This document shows positions 14,601 to 28,200 of a stretch of 64,000 nt of DNA, piece by piece. The DNA is from Onchocerca lupi. Its lineage: Eukaryota; Nematoda; Chromadorea; Rhabditida; Onchocercidae. The position numbers and the translations under genes are program-made. Within the stretch, counting starts at the first letter, position 1. Every line of letters starts with the position of its first letter. The stretch covers positions 1 through 64,000 of the forward strand of contig JAOVVO010000310.1 in the NCBI GenBank assembly GCA_028564675.1, written 5' to 3'. The notes under the pieces were generated by a model, which made no database searches, was not told where the DNA came from, and saw only the letters and a program-made list of their open reading frames with translations.

Positions 14601-15268
14601 ATTTTTTCGGAAAAAAATTAGTGTCCATAAATTTTGTTGAAAAAAGTTTATAATTTTTTTTTCGATAGATAAGATTTTTAACAGGTAAAAATTTTCCAGT
14701 TTCTTAGAATTTCATAATTTGCAAGAATTATTTCTTCTTGTTCAAAAACATAGTGGTAATGGGATTTTTTTTTTTGAGAAAATATTTCTAGAAACTCAAA
14801 AATCTTAACTAAATTGAAAAAATTTTCAATGGAAATCGAGATTTAGATGGATTATTTTTGTTACATGGAACTAAAAAAATCAAAAAAAATTTATATGTTA
14901 AAGGAAATATTTAAAAAACTTTGGCTTTAAATTATTAAACCATTTCCGATCGCATGCAACTACGATAAAAATAGTTTCAAACCGAAATATTTCAGCAAAT
15001 TACTTCCGAACATTCATCTCTTATTCTTTTTTCTTTTTTTTTTTTTTCACTTGATTACCTCTCTCATTACTCCCTTTTTATCTTACCGATTTCGTTCCGT
15101 TTTTATTTCACTTTCCATGACAGATTTGTTCCATTATTAGCAAAATTTAGACATATCATAGTATGTATGAATAGATTTTTAGGAAGAAGAAAGATGGAAG
15201 TAAATACGAATGTAAAATCTCAAATTTAACTAAGCCTGCTTTGCTAGGCTTTTTGGCCCTTCAAAGTA
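5700..15268. other. Long AT-rich non-coding region
   Basis: No gene is supported. Contents: many poly-T/poly-A runs, ATT-rich microsatellite (about 8380-8500), a (TA)n run near 13924-13944 and a 38-bp-period duplication (13652-13727). A patch of higher GC at about 6415-6700 has two overlapping short open readings (MDAYGQRLEYLCSRNP... and ...PVDDIPRLHFADAL...) that look coding-like but match nothing I can name with confidence. It may belong to the same foreign insert as the dnaA fragment. Confidence 0.5.
13652..13727. repeat. Two-copy direct repeat, period 38 bp
   Basis: The unit beginning ataatcatgct at 13652 recurs at 13690. Both copies contain the string agactattcaaaattgaaa, and differences are confined to about five bases in the middle. 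Non-coding. Confidence 0.8.
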
Positions 15269-16173
15269 TTATTGATGATCAACTTTTACTTGTTCCTTCT
15301 TTTTTCGGTAGTGCTTGTTCAAATGTTTCATTTTATTCATCATGAAATCCTTAAGTTTGACGCATTTAGAATCTTTTTAAACGAGAAATAAAATGATCTC
15401 ATTTAATACCTGGCTTTTTTCCTCCTTTTACTACTTGATGATTGTCGAACAATTCCAAATTACGATCTTTAGGCTTTTTGATGGTTTGACTTAAATTTTT
15501 TTCTTTCGAACTTGAAAATTGATTTCAATATGCGAAAGAATGTTTGTTATCTGAATATTAGAGACAGCTATTGATGACCTTGATAAAGAGCTATGGAGAA
15601 ATTGCAGCTTTCGACCTTCTCTTTTTTCATTTTTTATGGCGGGAGAGTATATTTGTTCAGATTTTAACGAAAATTCTTTTTATCATTTTAAAATCTATCG
15701 CTAAAGATACTATCACTCAAATATTTTTGTATTTACAATGTTGTTGACCGTCGAGTTATTCAACGTAGCTGTTGATGATAGCATGTTATGCCTTATCTTA
15801 CTGAGTGATAAATGAGTCCGAGAATACTACTTAAGCCCTTTGGTATTTTCCTGGTGAATCAGAGCATTCTACTTAAGCATATGTATTTTCTCAGTGAGTC
15901 GAATCTTCTGGCTATAATACGTTGACTTCTGTAGAACTTTTGTGTTATATTTTGACGTGTTATATTTCGGCTTAATGATGTCATTACCAAATTTATCTGT
16001 TTGTAGCCAAATTTTGCTGGTATCATTCAAATGAAACTTGGCCAGAAAAGCAAAGGAATTACTATTCAATTTTCATTTAATTTCTGAATTTGGTTTTGTT
16101 TCACTCATTTGCTCGTTATTGATACTATTAAAGTTGTAATGTGCCTTATATTCACTTTTATTCGACATTTGCT
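15269..16173 (-). CDS. Unrecognised lysine-rich gene or gene relic, head-to-head with the NKCC gene
   Basis: Three 3' exons splice in phase on the minus strand: up to 15579 (…KNEKREGRKLQFLHSSLS), 15510-15410 (SKEKNLSQTIKKPKDRNLEL…) and 15372-15269 (…MNKMKHLNKHYRKKKEQ…, stop at 15269). Donors gtcatc and gtatta and the phases (2, then 1) fit. Further upstream a single frame from an ATG at 16173 (MSNKSEYKAHYNFNS…) runs to about 15700 but is cut by one TGA and two TAG codons, the TAGs lying near a 42-bp tandem repeat. Either additional introns remove the stops or the 5' half is decaying. No domain is recognised; the tail is very basic. If real, its start lies only about 60 bp from the NKCC start codon, suggesting a shared promoter region. 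Confidence 0.4.
15820..15903. repeat. Imperfect tandem repeat, 2 x 42 bp
   Basis: Copy 1 begins at 15820 and copy 2 at 15862. Both carry the string ctacttaag followed by tattttc and a g(a/t)gaatc/gtgagtc end. They lie inside the open but interrupted minus-strand frame of the neighbouring unrecognised gene. Confidence 0.7.
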
Positions 16174-16230
16174 CTTTCTGCTAAGATTATCTTCAAACAA
16201 AAAAATTCTGCATTTCAAAATTGTTCATTA

Positions 16231-16233
16231 CAG
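16231..16233 (+). promoter_or_regulatory. Splice acceptor abutting the NKCC start codon (trans- or cis-splice site)
   Basis: The NKCC ATG at 16234 follows directly on a tttcaaaattgttcattacag-type acceptor. In nematodes this arrangement is typical either of spliced-leader addition or of a 5' UTR exon upstream. No spliced-leader sequence is present in the genomic DNA, as expected. Confidence 0.5.
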
Positions 16234-19200
16234 ATGTCAACAAATGACACAAGCGGTCCAACCATCGCAAATAATGAACAGAAACCCGGTGTACATCGAA
16301 ATATATCAGTGAATCGCTTTCAGGTAGCTATGGAAACTAAATTTTTTCTTTCTTGTCGAATTTCATCTCTTATCTTTAATTTTTTATTTATTATTTCATT
16401 TCTTCTAACTTTTTTCATTTATTCTCTTATATTTCACCAAATTTCTATCAGCCTTTAGATGACGGATTTAGAATTTCTGAACTGGCACTGGTGGGAGGAT
16501 AGAGAATTAGAGCTTTCAACTATAAGTTTAGGGAAATAAATTTCAAAAAAAATTTTTTTTGAAGTAAATTGGACGAGGTCGGAAACAAATTTTGAATTTT
16601 TTAGTATTTTGAATCTTTCTCTCGCTTTTTTCATTTGATCAATTTTTATATTTCTAAAATGGAATAATAGCATGATGTGGGCATTTTAAATGCCTGTAAG
16701 ATTTAAATTTTGTCTCAACACCATGCAAGTTAGAGTGAAATAAAATTTTGAAATTTTCTAGAAATCATTTTTTTTCTGAATGATAGGAATTTAAATTGAA
16801 AAATTTAAATTAGGAAATGATTTCTAATTGATGCGAAAGTTGGAAAGGTTTCAAAAGTTTGGTTTAATTAAGATATTTCCATTGAGATGATGTAGCTGTA
16901 CGATGTTTAACTGATAAATAATCTTTCTTCTAGGTGCTAAAGCTCAAATTAGATTCAGCCGATTTACCGACATCATCAATAGACACAGCAGTAAACGTTC
17001 AACCTAAAAAAGCGAAGATTCAAAAAGCTGCTAGTGAACCGCCATCTTCACTTTCCATGATGATGGCTCTGGAGAGACAAAATAGTGCTGCGGGTCGATT
17101 TGAAGTACATTTCATTATTATCAAAAATTTCAAAACTTTTCGACATGATCTATAATAATCATATGATGCAATTATGTATGATGAGAAAAACTATTTTACT
17201 GCCTTGATTTCTGAAAAATCAACCCATCTTATTCCGTCATTACTAATTTTTTTTGTCAAAAGAAGAGGAAGAAGAATTGTTGTTTTCCTTGTGTTATAAT
17301 TATGGCAAAATTCAATGACAGCTGAGATAAAAAAGATCTTTGAACTATTTAACAAATTTAATTGAGCAAGAAATGACTTTTAATTCTTACTCAAATAACT
17401 ATGGGATAATTTATTTTCATTCCCATTTGGATTTTTTTCCTCTTAAAATTTCTCTATGCCGCAATTTTTTGTTTTGAGAATGCTATTTGCTTCAGTTTTT
17501 TTTATATAAATTAATGCATTTTCAATTATTTTGGATGATTTTGTCTATTGGTTACTTACAAAAAAATCAGCCGACTTTGATTATAGCAGAGAAGTTATTA
17601 GGAAAAATATTAAAGTTTTCTAGATTATTATCTCACTTTAGTGGGATTTTTTTTAGTGGGATAATAAATTAAGTTGAAGCCCATACAGGAAAGGATAACC
17701 CAGTTTGTCACGCAGCACGAGTCTATAATATCCGAACTTCAGTAATGTTTGGATTTCATACCACTTTTTTACTGATAATTTTGATAAAAAATGCAGTTTT
17801 ATTAAATAATTACATAATGAGCGAATAATAATATAATGCGCAGATTTAAATATCAAAAAAGATAGTATTAATATCTTAAAAAATACCATATTTCTTATTA
17901 TTGATTGTTTTTTGAATCTTGATGAAATCTTTCGAAACTTTTCAATTTTAGTATTTTTTTATGCTTGCTGATTTTGGTAATTCGTGTAATAATTTTAAAA
18001 TAGGTCAAAAAAAAGTAGATCAAATGACAAATCTTCAAGCATCAGGTCATCAGGTCTTTTGATAATTACCAGGAAATTTATCATAATTTTGCTCCTATTT
18101 CTTCTCGTCTTTAATAGTTGACCTCTCTTTTTTATTTCTTTTTAGCAATAATTTATTAAAAAATGGAATGTTTCACATATATTTTTATTTTATGTGCTTT
18201 CAGATCAAATATTTTTTGGTATCATTTCTTCACAATAAATTTAAAAGGAATAAGTACTTACAGAGGAATATTTCAGATATTTTATTCAGTCTGAAGAATT
18301 CCTGGAACAATTTTATTTCTCCTGTGGTTGGATGTAGATTAGCGTAGCTATTATGCTGTAATAATTTTAGTAATTTTTGTGGTAATTTTTGAAAATTAGA
18401 GAGAGCTAAGTTTTTCTTGTATGTATAAGATCTCATTATACGACAGATATATAAATTTATTGTTCAATTCAAGAATTTTACTTTCCTCCAAAATTCTGTT
18501 TTTCTCGAAAATATTGTTGAATCCATTGAGTTTCATTGAATAATTGAATCGAAATTTTTCATTTTTCTACATTCAATTTTTTTTTTTTTTTTTGAAGTAA
18601 TAACTGCGATAAAAGCTGAATATGACACAAAATTTATCATTCATGAGATAAAGCGACTAAATAAATCGCTTTGATTTAAAAATTTTTTTGACCATAAGTT
18701 GAAATTCTTTTTACCATAATAAAGCTTTAGAATTGCTAATTAGCATCGAGCTAGAGTTATATGGTTCGAATATTTTAGAGTTCAAAAATTTTTCATTGAT
18801 AAAACCGAGGTCTGTTCAACTTTCAGAGCTTTACCTTACTTATAATGACTCAGGTAACTATCTTAAAATTTCCTGTTTAATTATCTACCAATTCTTCAAA
18901 AGAACTTCAAAAAATTGAATGTAGCAAAACTCGTTTCTTCGTGATTAAAAAAAAAATTCTATCATATAAAAAAACTTGTTATTTGCCCAAATTTTACTTG
19001 TTTCCAGTATTTCAATATTGAGCAGTAATTCACAGAGTGTTTTCTATTTTATTATAAAAGGGAAATATTATTTTTTAATTAAATTACTCATTCGATGATA
19101 TTTGTATTTCAAAGATTTGAAAAAACAAACATATTTGCACACACAGATAGAAAAAAATATGATGCATGAAAACTATTTATTAAAAACGTTTAACAATTAA

Positions 19201-22200
19201 ATATCACCTGTATAAATAGATCAATCAAACTATATTTCTGATTTAATTATGTTTATCATTTTTTGTTTGTTACTACAACTTCACTAATCATATTAAAATT
19301 GTTTTCATATGAAATATAATTTCCAATTTGATAAATTGTAAATCAATTTTCATAATTTTTATTTAGGTTGTTCAAACTTTGCAAATTGCAGTTTTATATT
19401 TTAGTATACTGTGATTTAGATTTTCCAGCAAAGTTTTTTGGATCTGTGCTTATTGAATTATCATACCGTTAACGCTTAGGTAAGTTCATTAATACGGTCT
19501 GATCGATGTATGATATGCTTCGAAAATTGAAATAGAGATTTCAACTAATAAAAGGATTTTTTAAAATTGCGGATTGAGAGTTTTTACCAGAATTGATAAG
19601 GAAATATGTCGGGTTTTTTTCAATTTTTAGCACAAATTTGTTTAAACACTGAAATATCTCATAAGCATATGCTAATAGTTAATGCGGTGCTAATAGTGCA
19701 AAATCTTGAATTCGCGAATATCAAATTTGATCCAGTATGATTGAAATTAGACAAAAAAAGAAACTGGCTTAGGAAAACTGATGCATTCTAAAAAAAAAAA
19801 AAACTGCATGATATATCAAATTTCTCTTGAAACGTTCTGAAAGTTTTGAAAAGCAGCCCACTTTTGTGATTCAGTCCAATGGTTTGATGCATTATCAATT
19901 CAATTTATTTTGGAAATTCCGTAACTAAAAGCATAGTTTTAAATTTTTTGTATTTATACATTGTTATGTGCTTTAATTGCATAGGAAAGTAAATTCTCGA
20001 GAATGGTAGGGGAACAGAAGAAGAATAAGAATTGTGAACTTAAATTTAGTATAAATACAAGAGTTTTTTATCATCATTGATGAGTGAAGACATAGGATTT
20101 GTTATCACCAAGAAAACCTTCCTTACAATAGCTTGTTTCATAACTCAAAGTTATGAGCTATTTAGAAATGAAAATTGGGATAATTCAATTGTTAGAGAAA
20201 ATGTAAACTTTTTTCTTATTCTGCTCTTTCATTAAAAAAGTACTTTTTCTCCAAGTATATTTGAATCGAAGAAATAAATAAATATACACATAGATTGAAA
20301 TTTATTTTTTGAAACATTTTTAAATGAATTGAGTCGTTATTGGTACTTTACTCTAATTAAGGATTACAAACATGATTATTTTACTGAAAAATAAAATGAT
20401 AAAAGAACCACAGTTAGTATGTAGTACTATAATTTGAACTATTTCTTGAAGCTCTTAATTGCATTAGACTTTTAAAATTCTCAAAGTTTCATTTTTTGTA
20501 GTATTATTATAATTAACTTTCCTTTTCTTATTCTTCTCTCTCATATTATTGTTGCAAACTTTGAAAGAACTTATTAAGCACAATTAAAATAAAATGAGTT
20601 TGAAATTAAAAGAATCTATCGGTGTCAAGAAATTATTATTGCTCATGAACAATTATAAAATATTCCCATCCATTATAATTTAGTTTTATAATCAGTTATG
20701 ATGTGCGAATTTTAAAATGCACTCACTGCTACTAAACTTTAATGGATTTCAATCCATAACGAAAAAAAATAATTGATTCATTTTTCGTTTTTTAAATGAT
20801 TTCTCTTTCCTTTTCACCAAAAGATATATTTTGTCAAATTCTAACAGCAGAAGAAAACTAATATTATGCGAGAAATTGGACTTGCAAACTATCCGCTTTT
20901 ATCATTCTAATTTTTTTTTCAAAACACAGTTTGAAAAGATTTTTTTATTAGCATATCATGCTTTTCATTACTTTCTTCTCTTTGTTATTGCTTAATTCTT
21001 TGCAAAACGAAGAACCTGGGAAAAGTTTATTATTAAAATGTATACTTTGGCTCAGATGTAGTACGTTATGTGTATTGGCAAATATTGAAATTATTTTTTT
21101 ATTCCCATCTATTTAAAACTTCATCATTACTGTTTAGTTGTCAATAGGACATATCATAAAAAAATCTCTTCCGGATACAATTTTTAGTCACCTGAATTAG
21201 TTAAATTTCACACGTATTTAGATTTCAAAAGAATTTGTTAAGCATAGTTAACATAAAAAGATGTTTCAAATTAAAAGAAATTGTGAGTGTCAAAGAAATT
21301 ATTAATACTCAATAAAATACTGCCCACGAGAGGCTATTGGTATATAAATGTATGCGACTCATAAAATTTATATCACATACGCTAGTTGTGGACTATATAT
21401 TTCTGTTAGCAATTTCATTCAACTTAAGCACTTTTTTTATTTATTTCAAATTGATCTCATAATCGAGAAGTTAACAAATTTTGGAAGATCTACCGATATA
21501 TGTTTATTTATAGGAAAATTTGCTTGTATCTAATAATTTCATTTATTGCAATAAAATTGAAATAATATTTGATAATTATATATTGGTTCATTGGAAATCT
21601 TACTTTCACTTTTTCTAAGCCAAAATGGTGCTTAGCTTTTTTCAAATATGAAAATTTTCATTGCTTAAATGATTCATTCAAATTGCAAATTTCTATGTAA
21701 AATTAAAGCTTATCGAGTTTGATATTCTCCAAGAGTCTTATTTCCCTCAATTCATTTCTTTCATGTCAACGAATGGATATTTCAGAAAATTTCTTTCTTT
21801 TTCTCGAATTCTACATGATGATTCTAATTTTGAATCATTAATATAATTATTTAATGTCGAAAATTTAAATGTATTTCTTGAATTATTTTAGGCATGAGAA
21901 GTTTTCGGTTAGCTTTACTGAAATTGAAATAATACTGATACCTGAAGTTTCTGTTATTGTTGCTTGTCCAAATATAAAATATAAATATTTTTTTTTTCAA
22001 AACGCTTAACGTTCTTACTTAATAGGAAATAAGGAATTCCCCCAATTTCGATTAGCAGCCCTTTTTACAGTATCTTCGATTATAAAATGGTCGAGTTGCC
22101 AGAATAGGAATATTGAGCTGTGCGTTCTAACTTTTCATGATTTTAAAGCCCAGGAAGAGAGTGAAAAGTTATCAAAAGTTGTCACTTTGTCAAGATATTT

Positions 22201-25200
22201 AAATTTTTAAAAACTGGATTTTAGATATCATCAAATGCAGGCTGTGCTACTGAAGTATTACCTAAAATGATGGAAGAAGATTCTCGACCAATAAACAATA
22301 GTAGAAATCTTCATAATAGTACTCAGACATCACCATCCAGTACCAATGGAACGGAACGAACTGTAAGATTTTCGGTGGAAAATGAAATCGATGGACATCA
22401 GTCTGGTGAACCGGAGGACCATAATGTAGCATTCAATCTGAAAAGTTGGAGGTCAGGTTTCTAATTTGTAATTATTGTATATATGAACATTGATAAGATT
22501 TATAATTAAGATGCATGGCTCAGCAGTTCTCAAGTTATTTCAGATTTTTTAAATTTGAACATTTTGTTTTTCAACTAGAAATTTTATCTGCCAAAAATTT
22601 TGTGTATTATATGCATTTTAGGAATATGCAAACGATTGAACATCCACCTATCATTGATTTTTACCGTAATTCTGTAGACGAAGGTGGTGGTATAACATCG
22701 AGACCATCGATGAAACAATTAATACACGGTGAGAATGCTCAAGATACTGTAATTGGGATCGATGAATTTAAGGTTAATTGTAATATAGTATTATTTTTTT
22801 TCAGTAAATTCTCCAAATCAACGCGCGCTTTAATTATTTACTGCTACACATCTACTGATAATAATATTGATCTTGATTTATAATATGAGCAATCATTCGG
22901 TCACTTCTGATTAATAATTGCTGATGCAAATGACTTGATTTTCTTCTGAACTGTAGAAATGACCTCATTTATATTTAAATACGATATTCGAGAAAGTAAA
23001 AAGAAACTGTTTCAACTATGCTGTAATTACTAATGTAAAAAGTTTTCTTCTAAAAAAATGGTAATAAATAGTTATAAATTCTAATTCATTCTTTCATGCC
23101 ATAATTTAATTTATTGCACTGAGCTAAATTGTATTGTAATGTTTCGATCATCACAGTATTCTATCTTGTTTCCAATAATAGAATATCGTGATCGTCAAAA
23201 CATTACTGTACAATGTAACTTAGTAACAATCATCACACAAATATGAAACTTTGACTTTTTTTCTTTTTTTTTAGTTATTATTGTGAGCATATCTTTTGGA
23301 ATGATTTTAGTACATAAATTAATTTTAAATTAAGAAGTTTAGAAAGAAACTGGACATTTGTAATGAAATATCTTACTGAACATTAAAGGTGGAACTATTC
23401 AAAACTGCAAAATTCAATCGTTAAATTTTAATTTAGATGTGATAAATAATTATTGATCTAATGATAATTTTTTAGAAAGATGCAGATGATATAATAAATG
23501 GTGAGAGAGAGACGAAAGCGAAACTTGGTAAGTTTGAGCCTCCGGCACCCGTTGCACGAACTAAATTCGGGTGGATTCAGGGTGTTTTTGTGCGTTGCAT
23601 CTTGAACATTTTCGGTGTAATGCTTTATTTACGTATTAGTTGGGTTGCTGGACAAGCTGGAATCCGTAAGTTAATAGTAATTGTTCTTTTTGTTTGCTTA
23701 AATTATTCATCAATAAAAAAGTTTCGTAGAACGACGTGTAGAAGTGGAAGAAATATTATTGGCTTTTTTCCAGTTGTATTGAATCATCAAATGTACTATA
23801 TTAATCTACAATGATTCTGCTCAAAAAATTGTAAAATATTCATTTTCTAACTGCAACAGTGAATTAAATTTTTCAATCTTACAGTTTGGAAATGTTAAAT
23901 TTTTCGAAAATTTTGAAATTCTCATCCAAAAATGGATACTTATAGATTTCTTAATAATAGTCAGTGCTGTTACTATGTTTTAATCATTAACATTTTAGTT
24001 CTTTATTTTAATACTCCCTCCATTTTAATAACTAATTTCTATTTCCGGTTTTTGGTCATGCTTTTTAGTCATTTGAGGTATTTTTCCTACTAATTTTCTG
24101 GAATTTTTTAGCCTAAGGAATGGCTGAATTTATTCTTTGCATAATTTCAGTCTTAGGATGTGCAGTTGTACTTCTTGCTTCTTTGGTAACATTTATCACC
24201 GCACTTTCAACATGTGCTATTTGTACAAATGGTGATGTAAAAGGTGGTGGTGCTTATTTTTTGGTTAGTTATTTGTGAAATTGTTTCCGACGATAAAAGA
24301 TTCGAATGACAAGCAAATGGAGAGTTTTTCGAATCCAATTTTAATGCTAAGATTTTTTTACTCCACTTCTTTCTCTCTTTCTCGTACCTTTCGGAAAATT
24401 TCAATATAAACTTTATATTTTGATTCGGGAGATGCTTTGGATCAAATTATTTCATAGGAGTTCAAAGTAAGCAAAAATCTATGAGTTACTACGGTGATTT
24501 CCGTATACGTTTTACCAGAAACGATCAATAGTATTATAATAAGATTATGAATTTGATTAAAATCTATCAGTTAAATTTTAGATCAGTCGTTCATTGGGTC
24601 CAGAATTTGGTGGTTCTATTGGTTTAATATTTTCGGTTGCAAATGCCGTTGGTGCGGCGATGTATGTTGTTGGATTTGCTGAAACAGTACGAGATTTAAT
24701 GAAAGAATATAATTTTGCACTTATCGATGGTGGTATGAACGATGTACGGCTCATCGGTCTTGGTATGTTCATCTAAAGTTTGAACTAATTTCCTTCAATA
24801 TTACTAGAATTGTTCATGATTGAGAATCAATCTTTTATCAACTCTTGTCTGAATCTAAATTAGTCTTCTATATTATAAAACTGATATTATATCAATTTCC
24901 AGCCACGGAATAATTATAAAAACAAATAAAACAATCTGATGAATATATCATTTACTTAAATCCGTTATAAGAATAAAACTGGACCTGAATAATACATATT
25001 AGAAAAGACCGAAGATTGCAGATGAAATCTGAAAGGAAAATATTTAAAACTGCACTAACACTATTTGGCATTTAAATAAAATATCATTTAATGGAGCTAC
25101 TATTTCATCTTAGACACTTTGAGTCTTTTTTTAAATATAATTTATCTGCTGATAATAACTCAATCATCCACCTTTCGTTAATAATATATCAGAACTTTCT

Positions 25201-28200
25201 AGCTTATTTCAAAGCTTTCGAGAACTTTTTTGATGTATTTCACGATCCTGAACATTTTTGTATCTTATTAGAGTTGAATTTATGAGAGCATAATCGACTA
25301 ATAATTAAACATGTATTTAAAAAGCAAAGAGTTCCAAATTACCAACAATCATTATTGTTTCTAACGGTGCAGCGAACCAATTAATCATCTTTTAATAACA
25401 CATTACAATATTACCAGGGTACGTCAATTTAAAAGCAAAAGAAGAGGAGAAAATTTTTGCTGCAAAAATTATCGGAATATTTTCAAATTGCAGTTTCTTG
25501 CTGTTTATTAATGGCAATTGTGTTTATTGGAACAAGTTTTGAAAGTAAAATGCAAATGGGTCTACTTGTTATTTTGACATTATCCATTATCGATTACTTT
25601 GTTGGAACTTTTGCGCCAGTTTCGGAAAATCAATTATATCGTGGTATTACGGGCTACAGTTGTAAGTTTCATCGTTTTATCAATGCCTGGATTACAGCAT
25701 GGAAATATTTCCTTAAATGGCATCAATTGATGTAATGAAGGTCAAGATACAGAAATATACATGAAAACTACTTAGTAACTAAGACTTAAATCCGCGATTT
25801 TGCTTATTGATTAACTGGTCTTCTAAATCTATGTATATTAATTGAATAATTGAAAATTCAGGAAATAATTGAAAGTAATTCGAATAACTGCATAAATTAT
25901 TTACTCATTTTTTCACAGTAAACACAGGATTCCTATAATATTGTTGAGATTTATGTGCAGTTGTAGTTCTCCAGATGGTATTTCTGAATTACGATTTCCA
26001 TAGGAAGAGTTGAATTTAATTAATGTTTCTTTCCTATCCCGTATAATTCCTCTCAATTACCAAATTTATTGCATAGAGAAGCAATAAATTTGTTGTATCC
26101 AATTTCCTCAGTTTTACCCTAAGAAATTAAGATTATATCAGCAGGCATTTGGATTACCTGTTGCTTATTTTTTATAGATTTACTTTAAATTTTGCAGTTA
26201 TTACGATGTCCGAAAATATGTTACCAAATTTTCAAAGTGGTGAAAATTTTTTTTCGGTATTTGCTATATATTTTCCGGCAGCAACAGGAATAATGGCAGG
26301 TGCAAATATTAGTGGAGATTTAGCGGATCCTCAGGTATTTTTTATAATCAGTTTTTTAGCCAGTAAAATAATTTTGTGTCAACTTTTCGATACCTGCCGA
26401 TAAAATTAAGTCACTACGGAATAGAAGTCTGATCCTTTTATATTTCTTTTTGTTGTGCAGTGGAAAATAAATTTTTCGGATGAAGAATTTAGGATGCAAG
26501 AATTTCAATATTTCTAATGCATGACGTTAAGATAGCAATTTATATTATCTATATTGAATTAGGCTCGAGACATCTTTATACGTACTGCATAGAACAAACT
26601 TTGATTTCGTCATATTTAAAACTTGTACTTCATGATAATTTAAAGCTTATGTTTTATGATAATCCAAAAACTTTTGTTTCAGCATGCCATACCAAAAGGC
26701 ACATTATTAGCAATAGCTGTAACAACAGTCATATATTTGATGGTCGTGTTTACAACCGGAGCAACCTGCGTACGGTATGCGGATGGTTTTAAACTACCAT
26801 ATATTATCAACAATTCTTATTTCATCCCCGACTGTGCACAAAACAATACATGTCCATACGGTTTGATGAATTATTTTCAGGTTTAAAATCTTTACTTATT
26901 TTATATATAATGAAATTTATTTTGCAAAATAGCGATGTTTTTAACCTTATTTACTCATTTGCTTCTATTTTTCACGCAAATTAGTTGCTTGTTTTGAATT
27001 AAATGTTTACTGTTGTTTTATATTCGTACCATTATTTGTTTACTATTCAGGTAATGGAAAATGAAAGTTTTTATGGGCCCTTGATTACAGCTGGTATTTT
27101 TGCTGCAACATTAAGTTCAGCTTTGGCTAGTCTTGTTAGTGCACCGAAAATTTTTCAGGTAACATTTGTTTCTTATTTATTTTTATCATTTTTGTTTACC
27201 TAAGAAGGTCGCAAATTTTGCTTCGATATAAAAATGATAACAATTAGAATAGAAAAAAATATATAATGAGTGGGAAATGAAGCTTTCTCATCAGTATACT
27301 GTAAGTGATATCTTAAATCAAAGATTCTATCTGTTGTTACTTCAGACTGCAACCTTCATTTAATACAGGCCGTATGCAAAGATCGTCTTTTCCCGAAGGT
27401 GGATTTCTTTGCACGAGGTTATGGTAAAGATGAGGAACCACGACGAGCCTATGTTCTTGGCTTTGTAATCGCTTTAGTGATGATTCTAATCGGTAATTGA
27501 TAAATTTCTAATACTTTAAATGGTAGTTTTACCGAGGAATAATCAATATTTCGGAAATTCTATGAAAGATTTCCGCGGAAAAAGGCAAACTTTTCGTGAA
27601 AAAATAAAATATTCTGTAAATGATTTCTGTGCAAAAATCACAAAAAATGAATTTGAAAGAAAAAAAGTTTTGGTCACGAATGAAATTGGAGAAAAACTTC
27701 AAGCGAATGGGCTTTCCTAACGGGACTGCTAAATGTTTCAACCTTCTTCTTGTCCTTGGTTTCGATTATGTGGAGGTTTTCATTTTTTTTTTTTTATTTT
27801 TTACATAACACTTCGGAAATTGAACTTTTGACCTATGGAACTTATTAGTTTCAATTTTAATGTGAAAATCTTAGTGTACTTTATGTTAAAATACACTAAG
27901 ATTTTTATATCTTAGTTTCAAATGTCACATTTTGCTGCAATATAAAGGATTCAATGCTCTTACTATATGTAAAAGCACTTTATCATTTGTTTGAGTTGTA
28001 CTGAAGTATTTTTCCAGAATCCATCTTGCTCGTTCAAAATTTTCTGGTGAGAAATATCCTCAATATTGTCGGGAATTTCATTTTGAATTTCAATTTTCTG
28101 CTTAAATTATTTTCAGGAGAATTGAATGCAATAGCGCCAATAATTTCGAATTTTTTCTTGGCTTCCTATGCACTTGTTAATTATTCCTGTTTCGATGCTT

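Noticed and set aside
15232..15251. Terminator-like hairpin aagcct…aggctt followed by T residues
   Set aside because: A 6-bp stem with a T run is common in such AT-rich DNA, and no bacterial gene ends there; not counted as a Wolbachia terminator.
27520..27808. Overlapping open frames on both strands between NKCC exons 12 and 13
   Set aside because: They lie in an intron whose flanking exons join in phase with conserved sequence (…ILI then GELNAIAPIISNFF).
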